A stretch of 64,000 bases of DNA from Aldehydirespirator sp965116665 (GCA_965116665.1 OZ220709.1:744001-808000); one strand, 5' to 3'. Positions 9,066-18,394 are shown, counted from the first letter of the stretch. Notes: a model not told the origin generated them from the sequence alone. Numbers and translations are program-made.

Positions 9066-9257
9066 CTACGATTCGCCGCTTGCCGCGGGCGCGTTATGAG
9101 ACTTGGAGCGCCTGTGATGCCTGCCCCACCGGAGTAGCCATTTTGGGTACCAGGATTCGGGCAGGGCACCGCGGTTGACGATGATGCTCGGGTATGGGCT
9201 CGTCTCGTGGAAGTCGTGTCGTTCGCTGGTGTCTCCTGCCGCTTCGGCGGAACTCAT
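9066..9257 (-). CDS. Small hypothetical protein upstream of hsdR
   Basis: A 63-residue ORF (starting MSSAEAAGDTSERHDF, ending in a basic WGRHHRRSKS stretch) on the hsdR strand, ending 89 nt before the hsdR start. AGGGTGA lies just upstream of the ATG. I recognise no family. It fills part of an otherwise empty 420-nt gap and could be a real small gene of the R-M locus or chance. The rest of the gap holds the divergent promoter of the XRE-ImmA gene. Confidence 0.35.
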   Translation of the reverse strand: MSSAEAAGDTSERHDFHETSPYPSIIVNRGALPESWYPKWLLRWGRHHRRSKSHNAPAASGES

Positions 9258-9428
9258 GTCGGTCACCCTAGTGTGAGGAGAGCGCCAATGAGGAGGGCGG
9301 TGCGCTGACGTCAACGCAAGCCCGCCTGACTTCCAGCTCAGCGTGTCATTCCCCGCTCGGCACCGCGGCTGCGGCCGACTCGGGACGAGCATGTTCCGAT
9401 CTGTCCGCACGCGAGGCCAGAATGGACC

Positions 9429-10577
9429 GTGATGGCTGTCCGCGTTGACGTTGCGGCGTCGCTCTTCGCATGGGCTTCGGAGCGGTCGGGCCTCGACTCG
9501 GACGAGCTCGCCCACAAGTTCCCCAAGCTCCCTCAGTGGGAGAGCGGTGATTACCGGCCGACGCTGAAGCAGCTCGAGCAGTTTGCGAGGGCGACCCGAA
9601 CTCCGGTGGGCTACTTCTTCCTGTCCGCGCCTCCTGACGAAGAAGTCCCCATTCCCGACCTTCGCACGGTTGGCGACAGAGGCGTCCGTCGTCCGAGTCC
9701 CGACCTCCTTGACACGATCTACCAGTGCCAGCAGCGACAGGACTGGTACCGCGACTACACCCGCGGCATCGGGCTAGACCCGGTTCCCCACGTCGGCTCG
9801 CTGTCGACGGCGACGCCCGTCGAGGAGGCGGCCTCGGTAGTGACAGCCGAGATGTCGTTCTCGGTTGATCGAAGAGGACAGAACTGGTCGGAGACGTTCG
9901 GCTATCTGCGAGACCAGGCCGAGGACAGCGGGGTGCTGGTGATGGTCAGCGGCATGGTGGGAAGCAACACTCGCCGCAGGCTCGACCCCGCGGAGTTCAG
10001 AGGGTTCGCGCTCGCCGACCCTCTGGCCCCGCTCGTGTTCGTGAACGGTGCCGACACAAAGGCTGCTCAGATCTTCACGCTGGCGCACGAGCTGGCCCAC
10101 ATCTGGCTGGGGGAGAGCGCACTGTCCGACGCCGATCTGGGCGTTCAGGCCACCCACGAGGTCGAACGCTGGTGCAACGGTGTCGCCGCTGAGGTACTCG
10201 TGCCTCTTGAGGTGCTCCAGTCGGATTTTGACGACCGTGCAGACCTCACGGACGAACTTGATCGCCTAGCACGCCGATTCAAGTCGAGCACGCTCGTGGT
10301 GCTTCGCCGGGTACACGAGGCTGGATATCTCGGGTGGGACGACTACCGGCGGGCGTACCGCGACGAGTTCAGGCGCGTCATGGAACTGATCGGCGCGGGA
10401 GGTGGCGGCGGCGACTTCTACAACACCCAGCCGGCACGAGTCAGCAAGCGGTTCGCCCGGTCCGTCGTCGTCAGCACCCTTGAGGGCCAGACGCTCTATG
10501 CCGACGCATTCCAGATGCTCGGGTTGAAGAAGCTCGCAACGTTCAACGGCATGGGCGAGCGGCTGGGAGTCATGTGA
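9429..10577 (+). CDS. XRE-ImmA/IrrE family zinc metallopeptidase (COG2856 type)
   Basis: 382 residues: an N-terminal helix-turn-helix-like region (KFPKLPQWESGDYRPTLKQ, about 25-60) joined to an ImmA/IrrE peptidase domain. The zinc motif HELAH is at residues 220-224, and the EVERWCN segment downstream is where this family has its third ligand. Such proteins cleave or act as repressors in mobile elements, and many form toxin-antitoxin-like pairs with a downstream PIN-like gene (family knowledge). GTG 9429 is followed at once by ATG 9432. CAGAAT at 9418-9423 would give a leaderless transcript. The last codons overlap a GTGA start of the broken partner described next. It lies between hsdR and the ATPase/protease pair, transcribed against both. 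Confidence 0.85.
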   Translation: MMAVRVDVAASLFAWASERSGLDSDELAHKFPKLPQWESGDYRPTLKQLEQFARATRTPVGYFFLSAPPDEEVPIPDLRTVGDRGVRRPSPDLLDTIYQCQQRQDWYRDYTRGIGLDPVPHVGSLSTATPVEEAASVVTAEMSFSVDRRGQNWSETFGYLRDQAEDSGVLVMVSGMVGSNTRRRLDPAEFRGFALADPLAPLVFVNGADTKAAQIFTLAHELAHIWLGESALSDADLGVQATHEVERWCNGVAAEVLVPLEVLQSDFDDRADLTDELDRLARRFKSSTLVVLRRVHEAGYLGWDDYRRAYRDEFRRVMELIGAGGGGGDFYNTQPARVSKRFARSVVVSTLEGQTLYADAFQMLGLKKLATFNGMGERLGVM

Positions 10578-10753
10578 CCACCTACCTCTTGGATGAGCGT
10601 TCTATGGTTCGATTTCGATCTCGACCGGCAGCTCTACCTCGGCCTCAAGCAGCGCTTGGAGCTCAGCATGCAATTCGGGTTGGCCCTCGTCGCGCCACAA
10701 GGCCACAGCAAGAGCGTACGGCTGTCGCGTCGTGTCATCGTCCCACCGGTTGA
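10574..10753 (+). pseudogene. Truncated partner of the ImmA-type gene
   Basis: GTG 10574 overlaps the upstream stop as GTGA, the coupling expected of a two-gene module. The product begins MTTYLLD, like the first beta-strand of PIN-type DUF4411 proteins that often follow COG2856 genes. After about nine codons the frame runs into sequence antisense to the subtilase gene and becomes Arg/Pro-rich nonsense, ending at 10753. The likely history is that the protease cassette replaced the rest of the gene at about 10600. The identification rests on seven residues plus context, so it is tentative. Confidence 0.4.
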
Positions 10754-13109
10754 TGTTCCTGACGACCAAGAACATGGGTTGATCCGACGCATTGAGTCTG
10801 TGATGAAAGACCTTGCGGCCAAGTTGGTTCGCGCCTCGGGACCGCGTCTGAATGGTCGGCACTAGCTTCACCCAGTTCGAGCCGAGCCCGGACGCGGACG
10901 AGATTTTTTCATCATCTTCCTTTGCCTCCTCGCCGTGGTCCTCCTGCTCGCCAACTCTCGCGAAGACCTCCTCTACTTCGTCCAAGGGGAGCCCCTTGAC
11001 GACGTGATACTCCATGCCGCTAGCCATGTAGTCGAGGCGCCGAACCCTTGTGGGCGGCGAGTAGGCAAGCGCGACGTCCAACCCTCGCTTGCCTCCCGGG
11101 GACCTGAAGCTCGAAGGCACCGGGATCTCGTAGATGTGAACGCCGTTGACCGGAATGCTGTCCTCCGCAACGAGGATCGCTCGGTGTTTCGTTGACTCGG
11201 TCGCACGCGCTATCGACGGCCGCCCGTACCCAACGAGTGCTCTCTCCGCTTCTAGCCGCACACTCTCGCTGCCCTCCCAGTTGTCAGCAAAAGGCAGGCG
11301 TTCGGTGGACACCAACACTAGCGACCTGATCAGTGCTGCTGAGAACGTGGGGAACTTGGAGACCACCGCTGCCGCGACTCGACTGACTAGTGGGACCGCA
11401 TAGCTTGTTCCCACGTCCCAACTGAGAAGGCGACCCGCTGCAGCGCTCGCTCCGACTACTCCCAGTTCGGCATCGTTGGATACGAGGGTCCCCTCTTCGA
11501 TCCCTAGGGTGCCCGCGCTTTCGCTGACTTCGGGCTTGACGGCTTGGCCGGGGCCGGGGCCCTTACGGGTGATGGGCGAGGGCCATCCGGGCTTTCCCAT
11601 GGGCTGACGTCGCAGAGTCTCGTGGCTGCTGTGGGCTCCTGATGCTGCCGCATCCGTCAGACCGCCTGCGGTGAGGCTCAGCAAGGATGTTCCTGGGTCA
11701 AGAAGCCCTGTTGCCCCGTCATGGAGGAGCTCTCTGGGATACTCGTCAACGGAGGCCTCGCTGATGGCATCTAGGTAGTCGGCGGGCCGAGAGTTGCCGG
11801 CGGCTACCACGACCACGAGTCCGAGTTCGCGGGCGAGGGCGTCCACCACGGATGCGGCACTCATTTGTCTCGGTGGTGAGAATGGTGAGCGGCTGTCACC
11901 GATGGAGAGGTTGATGATCCGGGCACCGTGGTCCGCGCACCAGGTGATTGCCTCTCGGAGATCGTTCTCCCAGAGATCATCTATTGGGAACTCATTGTCG
12001 GTGTCCAGGACGCGGGCCGACACGACACGGCAGATCGGCCGAAGAGGCTGGCCCGCTGCGATTGCATCCTCAACGTTGCCGTGTAGCAGCAGTGAGGCGA
12101 CCATGGTTCCGTGGCCATGCTGGTCCTGATCCTCATCGATGCCTGTACCGATTGCATCTGAGGCCAGCACCGCTGCGCCGATCAGCGGATGTCCAGATGC
12201 CACCCCCGAGTCAACGAGGCCCACTATGGCCGAGCGAGCGTCAGGCGCCTGCACTTCGGGGAGTTCTGCGGCGGACAGGCTGTAGAGCTCTGGCATGGGC
12301 AGGGCAGGTTGCGGAAGCACATCCATCCGAGCGATGGCGTCCAACTCAGCCACGTCCATGATGCGTGACGCGTGAACATAGGCACGCAACAGCACCAGTC
12401 CTGCGCTGTCGTCGATCAGGGTGTCTACAACCCTGCCTTCTGCTGCTTCGATTCCAGCCCTGGCCTCAGACAGCCATTCCTGGGCGCGGTCGCCTGTGCC
12501 TGGATGCCAGCACTCGACATCTATCCGCAGGACGTCGCCGGCGTGCTCGCGAATGGTTGACGCGAGTTCGGGGGTCACTCGATCCTGTGGCGAAAGGGGC
12601 CTGACGAGGTTGATGGCATCGAAGAACTGTGCATACGGCTCGGACTGTCTGCCTTCGGGGACTCCACCTGCGAGCGCATCGAGGCGTTCCCTGAAGTTGG
12701 CGAGTTCTGGATCATCGGCAAAGGCGACGACCAAGAGGCCATCCGACGAGTCGACAACACGCAGTCCTGCTCTGCGGAATTCGTCGGCGTCGATGGAGGC
12801 ATTGAGTTCAAAGACTAGTATCAGGCGAGGGTCCACCCCGAGCACCTGGGGTCGCCGCTGATGGAGCATCGTGATGTCGGCGATCGTCTCTCTGATCCGG
12901 CGACCATGGCCTGGGAGGTCATCGTGACGGCGATCCCCCCCATGGGATGGGGATCGCGGCCGTCTCTCGCTCGCTGGGATGGCGCGCCGAAGCCGGAGCA
13001 GTGGTAGGCCAGGAGGTGGCTCAGGCTCTAGGCCAGGGAGCGTTGGATTATCTGGCGTCTCGCCTCCCCGCGGCTGATCGCATACGCGATGTGCTCTGAG
13101 TTCACGCAC
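10602..13109 (-). CDS. S8 (subtilisin-like) serine peptidase paired with AAA+ ATPase
   Basis: 835-residue subtilase with no signal peptide. From GTG 13109 the triad appears complete: D300 (GLVDSG), H333 (HGHGTMVAS) and S569 (GTSYAVP), with the oxyanion Asn in AAGNS near 439. About 290 residues precede the catalytic domain and 230 follow it. The arrangement fits the Y4bN-like S8 group, which is commonly encoded beside an AAA+ ATPase in genome islands; the biological role is not settled to my knowledge. The start is uncertain: no ATG/GTG lies between the ATPase stop and residue 81, so the 82-nt overlap using GTG 13109 is the best choice. The NPTLPGL segment near residue 21 resembles the usual N-terminus. 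Confidence 0.82.
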   Translation of the reverse strand: MRELRAHRVCDQPRGGETPDNPTLPGLEPEPPPGLPLLRLRRAIPASERRPRSPSHGGDRRHDDLPGHGRRIRETIADITMLHQRRPQVLGVDPRLILVFELNASIDADEFRRAGLRVVDSSDGLLVVAFADDPELANFRERLDALAGGVPEGRQSEPYAQFFDAINLVRPLSPQDRVTPELASTIREHAGDVLRIDVECWHPGTGDRAQEWLSEARAGIEAAEGRVVDTLIDDSAGLVLLRAYVHASRIMDVAELDAIARMDVLPQPALPMPELYSLSAAELPEVQAPDARSAIVGLVDSGVASGHPLIGAAVLASDAIGTGIDEDQDQHGHGTMVASLLLHGNVEDAIAAGQPLRPICRVVSARVLDTDNEFPIDDLWENDLREAITWCADHGARIINLSIGDSRSPFSPPRQMSAASVVDALARELGLVVVVAAGNSRPADYLDAISEASVDEYPRELLHDGATGLLDPGTSLLSLTAGGLTDAAASGAHSSHETLRRQPMGKPGWPSPITRKGPGPGQAVKPEVSESAGTLGIEEGTLVSNDAELGVVGASAAAGRLLSWDVGTSYAVPLVSRVAAAVVSKFPTFSAALIRSLVLVSTERLPFADNWEGSESVRLEAERALVGYGRPSIARATESTKHRAILVAEDSIPVNGVHIYEIPVPSSFRSPGGKRGLDVALAYSPPTRVRRLDYMASGMEYHVVKGLPLDEVEEVFARVGEQEDHGEEAKEDDEKISSASGLGSNWVKLVPTIQTRSRGANQLGRKVFHHRLNASDQPMFLVVRNINRWDDDTTRQPYALAVALWRDEGQPELHAELQALLEAEVELPVEIEIEP

Positions 13110-14020
13110 TTGTCGAGTTGGCGAACCATGAGCCGGATGGCGTCGAGAGCCACCGCTTCCACCTCAGCCGCGCTGAAGTCCCCCATCTTCGTGGCAGCGT
13201 CGCAGATGTCAAAGTCATGTCGAACCGACCTCAGCTTCAGTTCCAGGATCTCGTACCGGGCGGTGTGGTCAGGGGCTTCGATCTCGATGATCTCGTCGAA
13301 CCGCCTCCAGACCGCCGAGTCGAGTAGCGCTGGATGGTTCGACGTGGCGATAAACAGCGAGTCGCCCCGGTGGTCGTCGACGACTTGCAGCATCGCGGCC
13401 ACCACGCGACGCAACTCGCCATGATCGGCCCGGTCTGAGCGCTCGCGGCCCAGCATGTCGAACTCGTCGAAGACCAGAACCCAGGAACCCACGTCCAAGA
13501 AGCTGAAGATCTGCTCCAAGTTCCTCGCCGTCTCGCCCAGGTACGACGAGACGACGGTGGCCAGCTGCACCTTGGCGATGGGAAGCCCCAGCTGACCCGC
13601 CACCGCCTCGGCGCTAGCCGACTTGCCGCAGCCCGGAGGCCCCACCAGCAGCAGGCTCGATCGCGGCGACACGCCATGGGCCCGCAACGCCGAACGCTGG
13701 CGGAACTCATCAACCAGCGAGTCGAAGACTTCGACAGCGGACTCGGCCAACACCAAGTCCTGGAACGACAGCCTTGATTCCTCGAGCGATATCAGGGGCA
13801 GGTCGTCACGGGTCTTGGGCAGCGGGCGCAGTGACGACACTTGGAGCGGTCTGCGCGTCCGCCCCGGCTCTTCGAGTATCGCCTCTAGCTGTTCCGCCAC
13901 GAGGTCGTGGCGCTTGCGTCTCTCGTCGTCGATGAGCTCCTTGGCGGCGCGCTGGAAGCCGGCATCGTCGCCCCGCTGATGATTGCGGAGCAGAGCCTTC
14001 ACCAAGTCGCTGCGCGCCAC
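13028..14020 (-). CDS. AAA+ ATPase, partner of the S8 peptidase
   Basis: 330 residues with a single AAA+ module: Walker A GPPGCGKS at 127-134, Walker B VLVFDEFD ending at 188, sensor-1-like ATSN, and a WRRF(D) arginine-finger region. The N-terminal 100 residues are charged and helical (DDERRKRHD). It probably acts as an unfoldase or switch for the cytoplasmic protease encoded next, whose frame overlaps its 3' end. The start is GTG 14020, with CTACTAGG about 10 nt upstream as a possible -10 element. Part of the two-gene cassette that separates hsdS from hsdR. Confidence 0.87.
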   Translation of the reverse strand: MARSDLVKALLRNHQRGDDAGFQRAAKELIDDERRKRHDLVAEQLEAILEEPGRTRRPLQVSSLRPLPKTRDDLPLISLEESRLSFQDLVLAESAVEVFDSLVDEFRQRSALRAHGVSPRSSLLLVGPPGCGKSASAEAVAGQLGLPIAKVQLATVVSSYLGETARNLEQIFSFLDVGSWVLVFDEFDMLGRERSDRADHGELRRVVAAMLQVVDDHRGDSLFIATSNHPALLDSAVWRRFDEIIEIEAPDHTARYEILELKLRSVRHDFDICDAATKMGDFSAAEVEAVALDAIRLMVRQLDKCVNSEHIAYAISRGEARRQIIQRSLA

Positions 14021-14386
14021 GGCTCGAACCTAGTAGGCAACTACGACACCGACCACACGCCAGTCAGAGTACAACTCTGCTGCCTCGCCACTGGTCATCC
14101 CTCAGCCAGCCCGCCTCGGCGAGCGACTCGATGCGGCCTGGCCACGACACTAAGCCCGCCGGGCTCCAGACCGTGGGCGCACATCCATAGACAACCCCAG
14201 CTGACGGAGCTGCAACCCGGCACCGTGTCGGTGTACCGTACGCCACACTCACCCACGAGGTTCCCTGCATTCGTTGCTGCCGGCATCCTTCTTGAGCAAT
14301 CTCTCGGGAGCGCCGGACAGCAGCCTGCCGTTTGCCAGCGCCAGCGACGCCGGGCCTGTGGACATCGCTTGTATTCTGCCGAGCCA
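14021..14386. other. Divergent intergenic region with no recognisable gene
   Basis: 366 nt between the AAA+ ATPase (leftward) and the next gene (rightward). Long open frames here are ordinary high-GC background with no recognisable product. A TATTCT box at 14372-14377 lies 9 nt before the rightward ATG. Nothing else is supported. Confidence 0.5.
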
Positions 14387-15172
14387 ATGGACCAGATCCC
14401 GTTCGATGAGCTTGCCAGGCGGTTGACGCCGGAGGCACTCAACCTGTTTCGAGAAATGGCGGCTGCCCACATCGAAAGCACGGGTGATCGGATGTTCATC
14501 AGCGCCGACACCATGGGTGGCACCCACATGATCTTCACAGGGGAGGGATCCGACCGACAGTTCAGCGGGTTTGACCGCGGTGCGGTAGAGGATCTGGCAG
14601 ATTACGGACTTCTTCGCGTCAGCTACAGCAGCAGGGGGACGGCGAACTACCGGGTCACGGGTGACGGGCAGCGGTTCTATCGCTGGCTGATGCAGAGCGA
14701 AGGGTCTGCAGTTGAACAGGTAGAAGAAGAGGTCCGCCGCGTGATCTCCGGCTCGGGATATGCCAGCAGGCACCAAGGCGCGGCGCACCACTTGTCCGAG
14801 GCTTTCGAGCTGCTATGGGGCGGCCGGACAGACGATCAAGTCGTATCGGAGATCGGTGACCATCTGCGTAAGGCGCTAATGGACGCGACCACCGATGCGG
14901 TGGCGCCTACTTCAGCAGGTGGACAGGAGAGACCGATACAACGCCTGCAGAGCCATATCGGGGGGCTTGGTTTGCCCTCACGAGAAGCCGACGTCGTATC
15001 GCAGATCGTCGAACTAGCTCGGGTTGCGCTGCGGCTCGATCATCGGCTCAACCACATCCGTGATGAAGTGGACCTGGGCGAGCCTGGAGCCTCTTGGGAC
15101 GAAACCCGACGCGCCGCCTTCACGACAGCCTTTGTGTGTTACGAACTCGACCGGCTGCGAGGTCGGCCTTAA
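14387..15172 (+). CDS. Hypothetical protein inside the R-M locus
   Basis: 261 residues from ATG 14387 (the open frame extends far upstream, but only this start follows a TATTCT box and gives a sensible N-terminus, MDQIPFDELARRLTPEALN). The middle has a winged-helix-like stretch (DLADYGLLRVSYSSRGTANY ... VTGDGQRFYRWL, about 65-110). The remainder is helical, rich in Arg/Glu/Leu. I recognise no family. It is the only rightward gene between hsdS and the ATPase, and may be a regulator or accessory of either system. Confidence 0.6.
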   Translation: MDQIPFDELARRLTPEALNLFREMAAAHIESTGDRMFISADTMGGTHMIFTGEGSDRQFSGFDRGAVEDLADYGLLRVSYSSRGTANYRVTGDGQRFYRWLMQSEGSAVEQVEEEVRRVISGSGYASRHQGAAHHLSEAFELLWGGRTDDQVVSEIGDHLRKALMDATTDAVAPTSAGGQERPIQRLQSHIGGLGLPSREADVVSQIVELARVALRLDHRLNHIRDEVDLGEPGASWDETRRAAFTTAFVCYELDRLRGRP

Positions 15173-15215
15173 CGCTTGCAGATCACAGAAGATCGAGTCT
15201 CATCGGTAGCCGAGT

Positions 15216-16379
15216 TCATGCTGCCACTGGCATCTCACCGGTTATGACCGCCGTAATCAAGGCCTGTCGCCGCTCCAGAAGAAGCTCGATCTGGCGCGAC
15301 AAGGCCGAGGTAGTTCGATCGCATTGCGTTCGCTCTAACATGAGTCCTCTCGCAACTTCTACTTGATAAGATACTGAGACATTGGGCACAGGGATCTCGT
15401 TCATATCGGTGTGAGTTATCTTCTCGCGAGTGGAACCACTTATGAACACATCGCGATCAAAAGTGCTAAGGTGCATTGCGAGAAACCAGGGGTCGCAGTT
15501 CACAGCACGAAGAACATGGGCGTGATTGTTCACCCATACTTTTCCTTCAACTACAAATGAGATTTCGTAATCTTGATCGGCAAGCTGAGCGCCGTCCTCA
15601 CCTAGCAGTACAAGGGTCTCGTCAAACAAGTAATCATCGATTGAATCGATCATCCCGCTAGCTCCGTAGTACGGATACGGACCGCTACGGCGTGAACGCT
15701 CTTCTGCACTGAGAGGAACCCGTGCACGATCTAGACATGACACCAGCCGCTTCAGTGGAGTGGCTCCATGTTCATCTGTCAGCATTTTCATCTGGTGTTT
15801 GACCGCTGACCGCCAGCGTTCTTCGCGAAGTTTGATGAGGTGGCGCTTCTTGGAGATAAGAGCATCGATGCGGCCGGTTTCGATGTCAAGGTGGTCGGCG
15901 ATCGCTCGCTGCTCATAGGAACTCGGAACGGGAAGCGGAAGTTCAGCGAGCGTATCCCAGCGCCGGAAGTCTGCTCCGCCTTCACGAATGCCCTTTGCTA
16001 GCGCGCGAGGTACTCCAGCCCAGGCTTGGGCTCTCATGGCATATGCAAAGAAGCGCGGATCCGATTCGACACGCGGCACACACACGATGCAGACCGATGA
16101 CAGCGCGCCAGTCGAATCGGACACGCCGACCGAACCACGGAGAATGTCGAGGCCGTGCACCACGAAGTCGCCCACCTCAACGCCCTGGAACCCAGAGAGG
16201 TCTGCCGCCTCGTGGTATCCGTCTTTGGACCGATTCGATCTCAATGTCACTTGACCATCGGTGTATGCGGTAACGATCTCAGGATCCAGTGGAAGCGGCC
16301 GCCTGACTCGTTCGAACACACGGCGGAACGGTCTCTCCTCGAATGGCGAGCCAGTTGGCAGCCATCGGAACCGACTCAC
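15216..16379 (-). CDS. hsdS: Type I restriction-modification specificity subunit S
   Basis: 387 residues with the two-fold HsdS plan: a target recognition domain (about 1-160), a conserved helix (SYEQRAIADHLDIETGRIDA then LISKKRHLIKLREERW), a second recognition domain (about 205-335) and a second helix ending LLLERRQALITAVITGE. It determines the bipartite DNA sequence recognised by the methylase and nuclease. GTG 16379 overlaps the hsdM stop as GTGA. The region around 15330-15660 (second recognition domain) is visibly richer in A/T than neighbouring genes, consistent with exchange of recognition domains. Confidence 0.92.
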   Translation of the reverse strand: MSRFRWLPTGSPFEERPFRRVFERVRRPLPLDPEIVTAYTDGQVTLRSNRSKDGYHEAADLSGFQGVEVGDFVVHGLDILRGSVGVSDSTGALSSVCIVCVPRVESDPRFFAYAMRAQAWAGVPRALAKGIREGGADFRRWDTLAELPLPVPSSYEQRAIADHLDIETGRIDALISKKRHLIKLREERWRSAVKHQMKMLTDEHGATPLKRLVSCLDRARVPLSAEERSRRSGPYPYYGASGMIDSIDDYLFDETLVLLGEDGAQLADQDYEISFVVEGKVWVNNHAHVLRAVNCDPWFLAMHLSTFDRDVFISGSTREKITHTDMNEIPVPNVSVSYQVEVARGLMLERTQCDRTTSALSRQIELLLERRQALITAVITGEMPVAA

Positions 16380-18394
16380 TCGGCCACTCCGTCTAGTACT
16401 TTCTGAATCTCTGCTTCAAGTGCCCTGATCTCGGCGTCGATTTCATGGAGAGGGCGGGGTGGGGTGTAGGTGTAGAAGTGGCGGGTCAGGGGGATCTCGT
16501 AGCCGATCCTTGTCTTGGCGGGGTCGTGCCAGGCGTCGGGAACATAGGGGTGGACTTCGGTTTCGAGGTAGTCGTATACGGCGGTGCGGTATTCGATGGT
16601 TTCAAGTCGAGCTGCCGGCTCGGGCTCGTAGGCGACGCTCAACTCGGGCAGTGGTACGTTCTCGTTGTCGCGTAGGTCGGGATCGGGTTTGGGGTCGCCT
16701 GCCCGGTCGGTGATGACGGGGGCCTCAGGGTCTCGCACCGCCAGAGCGTCGGTCACGGCCTTGAGGAGGGCGGCGGGAGTGTCGGCGTCCGCTGATGCGA
16801 GGGCCTTCTGCACGGCTGTCTTGGTTGACTTCTCGGTGGTGTACTGGCTGCCTGTGTGCTTCCTCAGTGCGTGGAGCAGTGCGGCCCGCTGCGGATAGTC
16901 GAGTGTGGCGATCTTCTTGTCGGACTCGACGGCGGTAAGAGTGTCATCGGTGACCTCCCAGCGTAGGCACAGCGGCCGTTCCACGGTGATGCGCAGGAAC
17001 CCGAACGATCTGTTGGGGAAGATCTTGACCCGAGGCTCCTCCTCGAAGGCTCCGTAGAGGCGGGTGAGTTCGGCGATCTGTTCAGCAGAGATCTCTTTGC
17101 GCTTCTGGCCGAGGCTCTTGCGCATCTTGGTGAAGCTGTCGCGGGCATCGATGAGCTGCACCTTGCCCCGGCGGTGCGGCGCCTTGCGGTTGGTGACCAC
17201 CCAGAAATAGGTGGAGATGCCGGTGTTGTAGAACAACTGGTCGGGCAACGCGACGACCGCTTCGAGCATGTCGCTCTCGATGATCCAGCGGCGGATCTCC
17301 GACTCGCCCGAGCCGGCCGCGCCGGTGAACAGCGGCGACCCGTTGAACACGATCGCCAGCCGGGCGCCTCCCTCGTCGGGGCGCTTCATCTTCGAGATCA
17401 TGTGCTGCAAGAACAGGAAGCTGCCGTCGTTGATGCGGGGCAGCCCGGCCCCGAAACGGCCCGCGAAGCCCTGGGCGGCGTGCTCGTCGCGGATCGTGTC
17501 GGCCACCATCTTCCACTCCACACCGAACGGAGGGTTGGCCAGCAGGTAGTCGAAGCGCTGCCCCTGGTGCTGGTCGTCGTCGAAGCTGTTGCCGAAGCGG
17601 ATGTTGTCGGCGTTGGCGCCCTTGATCAGCATGTCGGCGCGGCAAGTGGCGTACGTCTCGGCGTTCACCTCCTGGCCGAACACCAGCAGCCGGGCCTGCG
17701 GGTTGAGCTCGCGCAGATAGTCCTCGGCAACCGCGAGCATCCCGCCGGTGCCGCAGGCCGGGTCCAGCAGCGTCTTCACCACACCCGGCCGAGTCAGCAG
17801 CCTGTCGTCGTCGGCGAACAGCAGGTTCACCATCAGCCGGATCACCTCGCGGGGCGTGAAGTGCTCGCCCGCGGTCTCGTTCGACAGCTCCGAGAACCTG
17901 CGGATCAGCTCCTCGTAGAGGTACCCCATCTCCAGGTTCGACACCGCGGCCGGGCTCAAGTCGAGTTCCGCGAACTTCGACACCACCAGATACAGCAGGT
18001 TGTGGTCGTCGAGTCGGTCGATCTGCACGTCGAAGTTGAACTTGTCCACGATGTCGCGAGCCGACTCCGAGAAGCCTGCGATGGAGTTGCGCAAGTTCCC
18101 GGCCACATTGTCGGGATCGCCCAGCAGTGTGTGGAACGTGTGCCGCGACGTGTTCACGAAAGTCTCTCCGGCCACCTGCTGGAGCAGCGGCTCGCGGTTG
18201 CGCAGGGTCTCCGGCAGGTCCGCCATGGTCTCCAGCACCTCGGCCTTGGTCGGCTCCAGCACGCAGTCCAGGCGGCGCAGCACCGTCAAAGGCAGGATCA
18301 CGCGCCCGTACTCCGACTGCTTGTACACCCCGCGCAGCAGGTCCGCCACTGACCAGATGAACCCGGAGTGGTTCTTGATCGCTTCGCTGCTCAT
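16376..18394 (-). CDS. hsdM: Type I restriction-modification DNA adenine methyltransferase M subunit
   Basis: 672 residues. N-terminal HsdM_N domain, then an N6-adenine methylase domain with motif I DPACGTGG at 211-218 and motif IV NPPF at 287-290. It modifies adenine in the sequence chosen by HsdS using S-adenosylmethionine. About 150 residues beyond the usual HsdM length form a C-terminal extension ending in a coiled-coil-like EIDAEIRALEAEIQKVL. The ORF stays open upstream to 18583, but ATG 18394 follows AGGGGTGG and yields the standard N-terminus (MSSEAIKNHSGFIWSVADLL). It is first in an hsdMS operon read leftward. Confidence 0.93.
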   Translation of the reverse strand: MSSEAIKNHSGFIWSVADLLRGVYKQSEYGRVILPLTVLRRLDCVLEPTKAEVLETMADLPETLRNREPLLQQVAGETFVNTSRHTFHTLLGDPDNVAGNLRNSIAGFSESARDIVDKFNFDVQIDRLDDHNLLYLVVSKFAELDLSPAAVSNLEMGYLYEELIRRFSELSNETAGEHFTPREVIRLMVNLLFADDDRLLTRPGVVKTLLDPACGTGGMLAVAEDYLRELNPQARLLVFGQEVNAETYATCRADMLIKGANADNIRFGNSFDDDQHQGQRFDYLLANPPFGVEWKMVADTIRDEHAAQGFAGRFGAGLPRINDGSFLFLQHMISKMKRPDEGGARLAIVFNGSPLFTGAAGSGESEIRRWIIESDMLEAVVALPDQLFYNTGISTYFWVVTNRKAPHRRGKVQLIDARDSFTKMRKSLGQKRKEISAEQIAELTRLYGAFEEEPRVKIFPNRSFGFLRITVERPLCLRWEVTDDTLTAVESDKKIATLDYPQRAALLHALRKHTGSQYTTEKSTKTAVQKALASADADTPAALLKAVTDALAVRDPEAPVITDRAGDPKPDPDLRDNENVPLPELSVAYEPEPAARLETIEYRTAVYDYLETEVHPYVPDAWHDPAKTRIGYEIPLTRHFYTYTPPRPLHEIDAEIRALEAEIQKVLDGVAE

